Positions 14,617 to 20,569 of a stretch of DNA of 20,569 nucleotides are shown piece after piece (the stretch's first letter is position 1; each line of letters opens with the position of its first letter). The notes under the pieces are model-generated. The model had not been told where the DNA came from and ran no database searches. It saw only the letters and a program-made list of their open reading frames with translations. The translations under genes were made by a program, and so were the position numbers. This DNA comes from REEB95 sp035632395 (GTDB lineage Bacteria; Pseudomonadota; Alphaproteobacteria; ATCC43930; CGMCC-115725): contig DASQGX010000254.1 of the NCBI GenBank assembly GCA_035632395.1, forward strand, positions 1 through 20,569, given 5' to 3'.

Positions 14617-14946
14617 TCAGCCCGAGGACGATGGTGCGCCAAGTTGCGCCTCGATTTCCATCAGGCGCTGGGCGATGTTTTGGGCATTAACCGACAGTTT
14701 ACCCTGCTCGATCGCCGTGCGGATCTGCTCGACACGCTGTTGGTCCACGGAGGGGATGTTCTGCGCCATTGTGCTGATTGCGTTGAGAAGCGTTTGCGCG
14801 TGCGAAACCTCGCCGCTGTCGGCGGCCATCACGGCAGTGCCGGATGGCACCGTGTCAGGTTTAGTGCCGTCGGCGGCCGAGGTGCCCGGCGCCGTCGCGT
14901 CGGCAACAATCGGATTGGTAATGCCACTGATGGGATTGGTCGTCAT
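14617..14946 (-). CDS. flgM: Anti-sigma-28 factor FlgM
   Basis: A protein of 109 residues. The C-terminal 40 residues carry the FlgM pattern: VDQQRVEQIRTAIEQGKLSV, NAQNIAQRLMEIEAQL. The N-terminal half is low-complexity Ala/Thr/Ser/Gly-rich and probably disordered, as in other FlgM proteins. FlgM binds and inhibits the flagellar sigma factor FliA and is exported through the completed hook-basal body, releasing FliA to transcribe late genes. ATG 14946 was chosen because AAGGAG lies 6 bases upstream; a longer frame to 14997 lacks this. It is the last gene of the fliC-fliD-fliS-flgM cluster, 58 bases after the fliS stop. fliA is not in the window. The fold is short and divergent, so confidence is good but not complete. 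Confidence 0.83.
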   Translation of the reverse strand: MTTNPISGITNPIVADATAPGTSAADGTKPDTVPSGTAVMAADSGEVSHAQTLLNAISTMAQNIPSVDQQRVEQIRTAIEQGKLSVNAQNIAQRLMEIEAQLGAPSSSG

Positions 14947-15004
14947 CGTCCACTCCTTGCTCGAACGTTCGCGGCTGCTCCTGACCCGCAAAGCCATTGC
15001 ATGG

Positions 15005-15388
15005 TCATTGCACGGACAGGTCGGCGTGCGGAAACCGCAACCGCCAGAATTTGCCGATATCTTCGATCACGGTACGCGCCGAAATGATCGCCTCCTTGTC
15101 GTCGTTGGCATTGCCCTTGACGATGCCGTCGATGACAAAGCGATAGAGCTTGCCGAGCCGGACGCTCAACTCCCCCGGCTGCACGCCGGTGAGGCCGAGC
15201 ATGAATTCCATGACGCGGCCGGCGCGCGCGAGCACGCGCGCCTTCTCGGCGCGGTTCTCGTCGTCGATGGCGGTCTCCGCCCGCATCAGGAAGAACTGCA
15301 CGGCATCGAGCGCCACCATCATCAGGCGCTCGGCAGAAACGCCAGCGCAATCGACGCTGCGATAGGCTGAGAGTTGGTTCGCGGTCAT
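15005..15388 (-). CDS. fliS: Flagellar export chaperone FliS
   Basis: A protein of 127 residues, the normal FliS length, predicted all-helical. It has the typical early LSAYRSVD segment and a central LMMVALDAVQFFLMRAETAI helix at about 22-41, followed by KARVLARAGRVMEFMLGL. FliS binds the C-terminus of unassembled flagellin, keeps it from polymerising in the cytoplasm and delivers it to the export gate via FlhA. ATG 15388 is 3 bases after the fliD stop (15392), so translation is probably coupled. The ribosome binding site is weak (GAGCTGAG), consistent with coupling. Its position beside fliC and fliD supports the call. Confidence 0.87.
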   Translation of the reverse strand: MTANQLSAYRSVDCAGVSAERLMMVALDAVQFFLMRAETAIDDENRAEKARVLARAGRVMEFMLGLTGVQPGELSVRLGKLYRFVIDGIVKGNANDDKEAIISARTVIEDIGKFWRLRFPHADLSVQ

Positions 15389-15391
15389 GGC

Positions 15392-16978
15392 TCAGCTCGT
15401 TGTTGAGGAACCGGAGTTGAAATACTGGGTCAGGAAGCTGCTGACGGTCGTGAGCTGCTGCAACGTCTGCTCTGCCGCGCTGAATTGCTGGGTCAGCAGC
15501 ACCGTTTGCTGCTGAGCCTGCTGCTGCAACGAGGTGATCTGCTGATTCATCGACGTTAGCGTCGAATTGAGGTTGCTGATTTCCTGCGTCACCGAACCGG
15601 TCGAAGGCGCGAGCGCGCCGTTAAGGAGCGCGCTGATCTGGCTGTAGAGGCCCGAGCTGACATTGACATTGCCGAGCGCACCGGTGACGCCGGCGGCAAT
15701 ATTGAACGATAGGCCACTGGCAGCGCCGGCGCCGCTGACCACCAGAAGGCCGGCGGTGCCGCTTGCTGCCTGGCCATTGACCGTGCCAACGACCGTGCCG
15801 CCCGTGTTCGATGTGATGTTGACGGCATAAGTACCAGCTTTGGCGGCGCCGACGCCGGCGACGGTGACATCGGCGCTGGTTGCCGTACCGATGCTGCCGA
15901 GGAGCGCGGCCACCGCGCCGTAATTCGTGCTCAACGCGCTAGAGAAAGTGCTGCTGTCGAGCGTGACGGTGCCGCTCGAGGTAACCGCGAAGCCGATCGA
16001 GCTGAGCGAATTGTAGGGTGTGCCCGACGGCAGGCCCGCGCCGCCGGGACCGGAAACCGCCTGCAACAGATTCTGCTGCAGCGTTTCGATGTTGACGTCG
16101 CCGAGCAGCGGGCCGGCGCCGCTGGCGGCATTGTAGGTATCGTATTTCCCGATCGTGGTGACCGCTGTGTTGAGCGCGCTGACGACGGCTTGCGCCGCGT
16201 TCGACAGGGTCGATGTATTGGCGGCGACGGTGACGGTCGCCGAACCGCTGGCCTGCAGCGTCAGCGTAACACCAGGCACCGTGCCGGTGACGGTGTTGGA
16301 GCCGCTCGACACGGCAATGCCGTTGAGCGTGAAGCTCGCATTGGACGCCGCCTGAGTCTCCGTCATCGGGCTGCCGCTGCCGTGATAGCTCAAGTTGGTG
16401 AGGCCGCCGGTACCGGTCACGGTGAAACCGTTCGCCGATCCTGTCTTGTTGCCCGTCAGTGTCAGCTCGTAGCCGGTGCCGTCGAAGACCACAGCGGCGG
16501 AAATGCCGGCGTTGGCAGCGTTGATCGCGGCCGCGACGCCGGCAAGCGTATCCTGGCCGGTTGGCACATTAACGACGACCGGCGACCCGGTCCCGACCTT
16601 GATCGAAATCGTGCCGCTGCCGAGCGAGCTGCTTTCGCTGGTGAACTGGCTCGAAATCAAGTTTTCCTGGTGCGCGAGAACGATGCTCGACAACGAATAA
16701 GTTCCCGCTATCGCGGTAGAATCTGCTGTGCCGGTGACCGTGCCGTTGGGCGTGGCCGTCACCGTGAGCGGCGGCGTCGACGACAAATCGGCGAGCTGGG
16801 CCATTGCCGATTGCAGGCTGGACAGCGAGCTCTGCACCTGGCCGAGCGCTGAGATCTGCGCTTCGACCGGTTTCTCCTGGTTCTGAATCAGTGCAGCCGG
16901 CTCTTGAAACGCAGCGCTGGCTTGCTGGATCAGGCTGGTGATCTGGCTCGAACTTAGTACGCCGCTCAGCGTCGTCAT
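15392..16978 (-). CDS. fliD: Flagellar filament cap protein FliD (HAP2)
   Basis: A protein of 528 residues. The N-terminal domain has the FliD start MTTLSGVLSSSQITSLIQQA with a PVEAQISALGQVQSSLSSLQSAM coiled-coil stretch at about 38-60. The middle is Gly/Ser/Thr-rich and variable (about 70-440). The C-terminal 80 residues form a coiled coil: ISNLNSTLTSMNQQITSLQQQ followed by LLTQQFSAAEQTLQQL. FliD forms the cap at the filament tip and guides flagellin insertion; in some bacteria it also mediates adhesion. ATG 16978 follows GAGGAGG with 5 bases between, an excellent ribosome binding site. It lies downstream of flagellin beyond a large hairpin and is coupled to fliS. The variable middle may be surface-exposed and host- or phage-facing. 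Confidence 0.9.
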   Translation of the reverse strand: MTTLSGVLSSSQITSLIQQASAAFQEPAALIQNQEKPVEAQISALGQVQSSLSSLQSAMAQLADLSSTPPLTVTATPNGTVTGTADSTAIAGTYSLSSIVLAHQENLISSQFTSESSSLGSGTISIKVGTGSPVVVNVPTGQDTLAGVAAAINAANAGISAAVVFDGTGYELTLTGNKTGSANGFTVTGTGGLTNLSYHGSGSPMTETQAASNASFTLNGIAVSSGSNTVTGTVPGVTLTLQASGSATVTVAANTSTLSNAAQAVVSALNTAVTTIGKYDTYNAASGAGPLLGDVNIETLQQNLLQAVSGPGGAGLPSGTPYNSLSSIGFAVTSSGTVTLDSSTFSSALSTNYGAVAALLGSIGTATSADVTVAGVGAAKAGTYAVNITSNTGGTVVGTVNGQAASGTAGLLVVSGAGAASGLSFNIAAGVTGALGNVNVSSGLYSQISALLNGALAPSTGSVTQEISNLNSTLTSMNQQITSLQQQAQQQTVLLTQQFSAAEQTLQQLTTVSSFLTQYFNSGSSTTS

Positions 16979-17022
16979 TGCTGCCTCCTCAGCAATCCAC
17001 TCACCGCCTCCGGACCTTCACC

Positions 17023-17089
17023 GGGCTCGGATGCGAGGAAACCATCCCGGCAACGGACACCCGGGATGGCTCCCTCGACTCCCGAGCCC
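17023..17089 (-). promoter_or_regulatory. Large intercistronic hairpin between flagellin and fliD
   Basis: A near-perfect nested inverted repeat. GGGCTCGG (17023-17030) pairs with CCGAGCCC (17082-17089), CGAGG (17034-17038) with CCTCG (17073-17077), and CCATCCCGG (17042-17050) with CCGGGATGG (17061-17069). The loop is 10 bases and the two internal loops are 3-4 bases. That gives 22 paired bases. It begins 4 bases after the flagellin stop and ends 44 bases before the fliD start. No U tract follows on the minus strand, so it is more like a partial terminator or a 3'-end mRNA stabiliser than a full rho-independent terminator. It could explain high flagellin relative to fliD. Confidence 0.75.
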
Positions 17090-17093
17090 TAGC

Positions 17094-18602
17094 CTATTGC
17101 AGCAACCGGAGGAAGCTCTGCTGCAACTGGCTGGACTGCGCGAGCGCGTCGACACCGGCCTGTTGCAGGATCTGCTCCTGCGTCAGCTGGGTCGTGACCG
17201 ACGGAATGTTCGCGTCCTGAATGGTAGACAGCGCCGAGGTCATGTTCACCTGCGTGGTCTGCAGGTTGGACACGCTGGCTTGCAACCGCTGCTGGATCGC
17301 GCCGAGCTGACCGCCAACGTTTTCCAGCTGCTGGATTGCGAAGTCCACCACGTTCAAGGCCGCGTCGGCATGGCCAACGGTGCTCACGGTCGCAGCCGAC
17401 AGTTTCGACAGTGTCGAGCTGGTCGTGAGGCCGATGTCGGATGCCGCCGCGCTCAGGGCGAAGCTGTCGGCCGACTGCATCGTCACCACGCCCTGGACGG
17501 TCGCACTTTGGGCATTGCCCGCGCCGCCACTGGCAAGCGTGACTTGAGTGGTGCCGCCAGCCGCCAACTTGCCGGTGCCGGCAAAGCTGGCGAAGGTGAC
17601 GTTGTCACCCGACGCCTGCGTCAGCACCAGCTGGTTGCTGCTGTTGACCGAGGCGGTGATGCCGGTCTGGCCGCTTTCCTGGTTGATAGCATTCACCAGG
17701 CCCGCAAGGCTGTTGGCGTTCACCGTGCCCGTCACGGTCGCAGAAATGTTGACCGTATTACTGCCCGTGGCATTGACGTCGCCGAGTGTGAACGAGAACG
17801 ATCCCGACGTGACGGTGAAGGCGACGCTGGTGTCGGCAACCGCGCTGACGTTGGTCTTCGAGGTCACGCCGTTGACCGCACTTGCAACGTCACTCGCCGC
17901 TTCGGCCTTGGTTACGGTCACGCTGGAGCCGCCGGCCGAGCCGGAGACGCCAATCGAACCCGCGGTGAAGCCGCCCGCCGCGCCCGACGTGATGATGTAC
18001 GACGAGCCGGTGTTGTCGCTGACGCCACCGGTGCCCACGCCGTTGACTTTGAAGATGCCGGCCGCCGAGTTCGGCGACGACTGATAGACGCCGAGTTGAT
18101 CAGCCGCAGTATTGCCGATCGAGATCTGGATCGTCTGACCATCGTTCGGGCCGACTTGGAATTGCACGCCCTGGAAGGTGCCGTCGAGCAGGTTCTGGTT
18201 GTTGAACTGAGCCTGCTGCGAAATCGTCGTCACCTGGGTCTGCAACTGCGACACGACCTGTTGCAACGAAGCGAGCTGCGCGGTCGTCTGGCCGCCGTTT
18301 GCGGCCTGGTCGGCGATGGTGCGGAGCTGTTGCAGAATGTTGATCTGCTGCTGCACCGCGCCGTCGGCGGTCTGCACCAGTGAAACCGCCTGATTGACGT
18401 TCGAGATGGCCTGGTTCACGCCACCGAGCTGGGTCGTGAAGCCCTGCGCCGCGATGTAGCCAGCAGGATTGTCGGCCGGGCTGTTGATGGCCAGACCGGA
18501 CGAAAGTTCCTGCTCGAGGGTGTTGGTCTTGTTGGTCGTCGTGTTCAACGAATTCAATGCATACAATGCATCGACGTTGGTATTGATCGCGCCTGCAATC
18601 AT
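17094..18602 (-). CDS. fliC: Flagellin
   Basis: A protein of 502 residues with conserved ends and a variable middle. The N-terminal D0/D1 region begins MIAGAINTNVDALYALNSL, with the TLEQELSSGLAINSPADNPAG segment at about 28-48, equivalent to the RLSTGLRINSxxDDxAG of typical flagellins. The D1 helices continue to NNQNLLDGTFQGVQFQVGPN at about 134-153. The centre is Gly/Ser/Thr/Val-rich. The C-terminal D1/D0 region reads ALNVVDFAIQQLENVGGQLG and ends QSSQLQQSFLRLLQ. It polymerises into the flagellar filament after type III export without a cleaved signal. ATG 18602 follows GAGGAGG with 5 bases between; an open frame upstream to 18869 is not flagellin-like. I find no convincing sigma-28 or sigma-54 promoter upstream. 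It is the first gene of the late-flagellar cluster. Confidence 0.93.
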   Translation of the reverse strand: MIAGAINTNVDALYALNSLNTTTNKTNTLEQELSSGLAINSPADNPAGYIAAQGFTTQLGGVNQAISNVNQAVSLVQTADGAVQQQINILQQLRTIADQAANGGQTTAQLASLQQVVSQLQTQVTTISQQAQFNNQNLLDGTFQGVQFQVGPNDGQTIQISIGNTAADQLGVYQSSPNSAAGIFKVNGVGTGGVSDNTGSSYIITSGAAGGFTAGSIGVSGSAGGSSVTVTKAEAASDVASAVNGVTSKTNVSAVADTSVAFTVTSGSFSFTLGDVNATGSNTVNISATVTGTVNANSLAGLVNAINQESGQTGITASVNSSNQLVLTQASGDNVTFASFAGTGKLAAGGTTQVTLASGGAGNAQSATVQGVVTMQSADSFALSAAASDIGLTTSSTLSKLSAATVSTVGHADAALNVVDFAIQQLENVGGQLGAIQQRLQASVSNLQTTQVNMTSALSTIQDANIPSVTTQLTQEQILQQAGVDALAQSSQLQQSFLRLLQ

Positions 18603-18846
18603 CGTGTCCTCCTCGGCGCGCCCCTGGCGAGAGCGAGCCTCCGGGTTGGGGTTGACTCCTGGCTGCGCCCCGCGCGTATCAGATGGGCCACGCGAATTGC
18701 CGCCTACACCCCTATAGACGGCACGCCGCGAATTCTGTTGCGGACCGCGTCGGCGCGCCGTGGACCGACACGATTTTGTGTTCAAATTCGAGAAAGTTTT
18801 TCGCGATCGCCGCACATTGCTGAAGGTAACGCGGCGGCGCGGCATG
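18603..18846 (-). promoter_or_regulatory. Upstream region of flagellin, promoter not identified
   Basis: This is about 245 bases of non-coding DNA between rfbA and flagellin. It ends at a strong ribosome binding site (GAGGAGG) before the flagellin start. I searched by eye for TAAA...GCCGATAA (sigma-28) and GG-N10-GC (sigma-54) elements on the minus strand and found none convincing. An AT-rich patch at about 18773-18805 is the likeliest promoter position. Because flagellin is normally highly expressed, a promoter should be here. Confidence 0.4.
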
Positions 18847-18863
18847 GCCCGGCGCGTCCGGGC
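18847..18863 (-). promoter_or_regulatory. Short hairpin just after rfbA
   Basis: GCCCGG (18847-18852) pairs with CCGGGC (18858-18863) across a 5-base loop. It begins 3 bases after the rfbA stop on the minus strand. No U run follows, so it is a weak terminator candidate or simply an mRNA 3'-end structure. It lies at the border between the rfb genes and the roughly 260-base region upstream of flagellin. Confidence 0.4.
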
Positions 18864-18865
18864 AA

Positions 18866-19777
18866 TCATGCCGAATGGCGGATTTGATTTACGCCGCCGA
18901 TGAGCTTGGCCAGATAGCGGCCGTAGCTGGCGTTGAGGCCCTTGGTCAGATGCGCCACCGCACGAGCGTCGATCAGGCCCAGGCGATAAGCGATCTCCTC
19001 AAGGCATGCGACCTTCTGCCCCTGCCGCCGTTCGATCGCTTGTACGAACTGCGCCGCCTCGAGCAGCGCTTCCGGCGTGCCCATGTCGAACCAGGCGAAG
19101 CCTCGGCCGAGACGTTCGGCGCGCAGGGCGCCCATCCGCATGTAAGCACGATGCAGATCGACGATCTCGTATTCGCCGCGCTTCGACTTCTTGAGAGAGC
19201 GCACGATGTCACAGGCACGCTCGTCGACGAAATATAAGCCGGTCACCGCCCACGGCGACCGCGGGTCCATCGGTTTCTCGACCACGTCGGTGACGTGGCC
19301 GTTCGGTGCCAGGCTGGCGACGCCGTAGCGCTCCGGATCGGAGACCTCGTAGCAGAAGATCGTCTCTCCCGCCGGCAGCAACGCGGCGCGGCGGAGCAGC
19401 TCTGTCAGGCCGTGGCCATAGAACATGTTGTCGCCCAACACCAGCGCCGCGCGCGCGCCCGCAAGCCACGGCTCGGCGATGAGGAAAGCCTGAGGCAATC
19501 CTTCCGGCGCTGGTTGCACGGCATAGTCGAGTGAAATTCCCCACTGGCTGCCGTCGCCGAGCAGAGCACGGAACGCTGCCGCGTCGCGCGGCGTGGTGAT
19601 GATCAGGATTTCGCGGATGCCAGCCAACATCAGCGCCGAAATCGGGTAATAGATCATCGGCTTGTCGTAGACCGGGATAAGCTGCTTGCTCATCGCCACG
19701 GTCATTGGATAGAGCCGCGTGCCATTGCCGCCGGCGAGCACGATGCCCTTCATCTCGTTTGTCGCGCCGAAGTTCAT
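18866..19777 (-). CDS. rfbA: Glucose-1-phosphate thymidylyltransferase
   Basis: A protein of 303 residues, close to the usual 290 for RmlA. The nucleotide-binding signature GIVLAGGNGTRLYP is at about 11-24, followed by MSKQLIPVYDKPMIYYPIS. Later come LVLGDNMFYGHGL at about 119-131, ERYGVA, and the VVEKP and FDMGTPEAL motifs of sugar nucleotidyltransferases. It makes dTDP-glucose from dTTP and glucose-1-phosphate, the first step of dTDP-L-rhamnose synthesis, in the cytoplasm. The start ATG 19777 overlaps the rfbD stop (ATGA), so the two are coupled; a second ATG at 19753 would also give a full domain and is not excluded. The product could feed O-antigen, exopolysaccharide or flagellar glycan. 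Confidence 0.93.
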   Translation of the reverse strand: MNFGATNEMKGIVLAGGNGTRLYPMTVAMSKQLIPVYDKPMIYYPISALMLAGIREILIITTPRDAAAFRALLGDGSQWGISLDYAVQPAPEGLPQAFLIAEPWLAGARAALVLGDNMFYGHGLTELLRRAALLPAGETIFCYEVSDPERYGVASLAPNGHVTDVVEKPMDPRSPWAVTGLYFVDERACDIVRSLKKSKRGEYEIVDLHRAYMRMGALRAERLGRGFAWFDMGTPEALLEAAQFVQAIERRQGQKVACLEEIAYRLGLIDARAVAHLTKGLNASYGRYLAKLIGGVNQIRHSA

Positions 19778-20569
19778 GCTGCCACCGTCGTCTGCTTGGT
19801 CATGCGTTGCAGGCACACGTCGAGCGCAGTGCGCCACGGTTGCGGCCGGATGCCCCAGATCCGCTCCACCTTCGTGCAGTCGAGCGTACCGTTGCGCGGC
19901 CGCGGCGCGGCTGCCGGCCATTCGGCGGCTGCCGTCGGCCGCACCCGTTGCGGTGGCGCCAGACCGAGCTGCGCGGCCCGCTCGACGACGGCAGCGATGA
20001 AATCGAAGACCGAGGTCGCCGGCTGGCCGGCGAAATGAAAAACACCGTGGCCAGCCGCGCCGACACGCGGTAGCGCTGCAGTTATCGCGACAATTGCGTT
20101 CGCCAGATCCGCCGCCGACGTTGGACAGATACGGCGGTCGGTCACACCGGCAAGATCGTGTCGCAACCGCTGCCGCACCAAAACCCGATTCAGCAGGCTG
20201 CGCTCGTATGGACTGAAGATGGTCGAAGTCCGCAAGACGACATGCGGCACGCCGAGCGCGCCAAGGACAGATTCACCAGCCCATTTGCTGCGGCCGTAGA
20301 TACTTTGCGGATTGACGGCGTCGGCCTCCGTATAAGGCGCATCGGCGACACCGTCGAAGACATAGTCGGTCGAGATGTGGATGACGGTCGCGCCGACGAT
20401 GCCGGCGGCCTTGCCGATATTGACGACTGCTTCGAAATTGGCGGCGAACGCCGCGTCGGGCTCGCTTTCCGCCTTGTCGACGGCGGTGTAGGCGGCGGTA
20501 TTGATGATCACGGCAGGCTGCAGGCTGCGTACCAAGCTGATCACCAAATCCTGATTCTCGATGTCGATC
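19774..20569 (-). CDS. rfbD: dTDP-4-dehydrorhamnose reductase, partial
   Basis: The frame is open to the right edge, so the N-terminal glycine-rich NADP(H) motif is missing. About 264 codons are present. The RmlD pattern is clear: PAVIINTAAYTAVDKAESEP near the start, HISTDYVFDG, then the catalytic YGRSKWAGE, where Tyr and Lys form the YxxxK pair of short-chain dehydrogenases. VVLRTSTIFSPYE and a C-terminal LDCTKVERIWGIRPQPW also fit. It reduces dTDP-4-dehydro-L-rhamnose to dTDP-L-rhamnose with NAD(P)H. The stop overlaps the rfbA start. rfbB and rfbC are not in the window and may lie further to the right. Confidence 0.92.
   Translation of the reverse strand, partial: IDIENQDLVISLVRSLQPAVIINTAAYTAVDKAESEPDAAFAANFEAVVNIGKAAGIVGATVIHISTDYVFDGVADAPYTEADAVNPQSIYGRSKWAGESVLGALGVPHVVLRTSTIFSPYERSLLNRVLVRQRLRHDLAGVTDRRICPTSAADLANAIVAITAALPRVGAAGHGVFHFAGQPATSVFDFIAAVVERAAQLGLAPPQRVRPTAAAEWPAAAPRPRNGTLDCTKVERIWGIRPQPWRTALDVCLQRMTKQTTVAA

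Noticed and set aside
16938..18383. A 481-codon plus-strand frame across flagellin
   Set aside because: It is antisense to the flagellin and its 3' region, with compositionally biased Arg/Gly/His-rich translation and no recognised domain.
18603..18846. Sigma-28 or sigma-54 promoter upstream of flagellin
   Set aside because: No element matched TAAA...GCCGATAA or GG-N10-GC with correct spacing on the minus strand, so none was annotated.
18603..18869. An N-terminal extension of the flagellin frame
   Set aside because: The translation is Arg-rich and unlike flagellin, while a strong ribosome binding site precedes the internal ATG at 18602.

Overview
The window is GC-rich, densely coded DNA from a bacterial chromosome, most likely an alphaproteobacterium, possibly of the Hyphomicrobiales. 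The inference rests on the mix of families (a ParE of about 670 residues, an RhlE-type helicase with a basic tail, a PAS_5 protein, a PPK2, a DUF2029/GT87 protein) and on codon use. No phylogeny was run, so anything below class level is a guess. I see no transposase, CRISPR array, tRNA, rRNA or phage gene. The left two thirds looks like ordinary chromosomal housekeeping and accessory metabolism.

Layout, left to right. (1) 1-200: the 3' end of type I glutamine synthetase and a strong intrinsic terminator. (2) 251-2468, + strand: an acetamidase/formamidase-family protein with an unusual N-terminal extension, overlapping a Dph6-like PP-loop ATPase, then a possible proline-rich microprotein. (3) 2483-5010: a hotdog acyl-CoA thioesterase (-) divergent from topoisomerase IV subunit B, parE (+). 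(4) 5007-7615: an alpha/beta hydrolase (-) divergent from the DEAD-box helicase rhlE (+), followed by a stand-alone Lrp/AsnC ligand-binding (RAM) protein. (5) 7653-9204: a ferredoxin reductase and a Rieske ferredoxin, an electron-transfer pair with no oxygenase beside it. (6) 9311-11930: a GT87 membrane protein, a small lipoprotein (-) and a class III-like PPK2. (7) 12079-13326: a PAS_5 protein with a terminator, a roughly 420-base stretch without a convincing gene, and an 81-residue hypothetical protein with a strong ribosome binding site.

The right third is all on the minus strand. In transcription order it reads rfbD (cut by the window edge), rfbA, flagellin, fliD, fliS, flgM, then a regulator with two tandem HTH domains and a degenerate LexA/S24-like C-terminus. 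This is a late-flagellar cassette: filament subunit, filament cap, flagellin chaperone and anti-sigma-28 factor. Upstream of it are two dTDP-rhamnose synthesis genes, which could feed O-antigen/exopolysaccharide or flagellin glycosylation.

The signals most worth a second look are: the regulator with its unusual double-HTH architecture and the direct repeats just upstream of it; a 67-base, 22-bp-stem hairpin between flagellin and fliD; a palindrome filling the spacer of a promoter-like sequence before rhlE; the Dph6-like ATPase in a bacterium that should not make diphthamide; and an Arg-to-Ser-looking change in a conserved PPK2 motif. No clearly new multi-gene system is evident.
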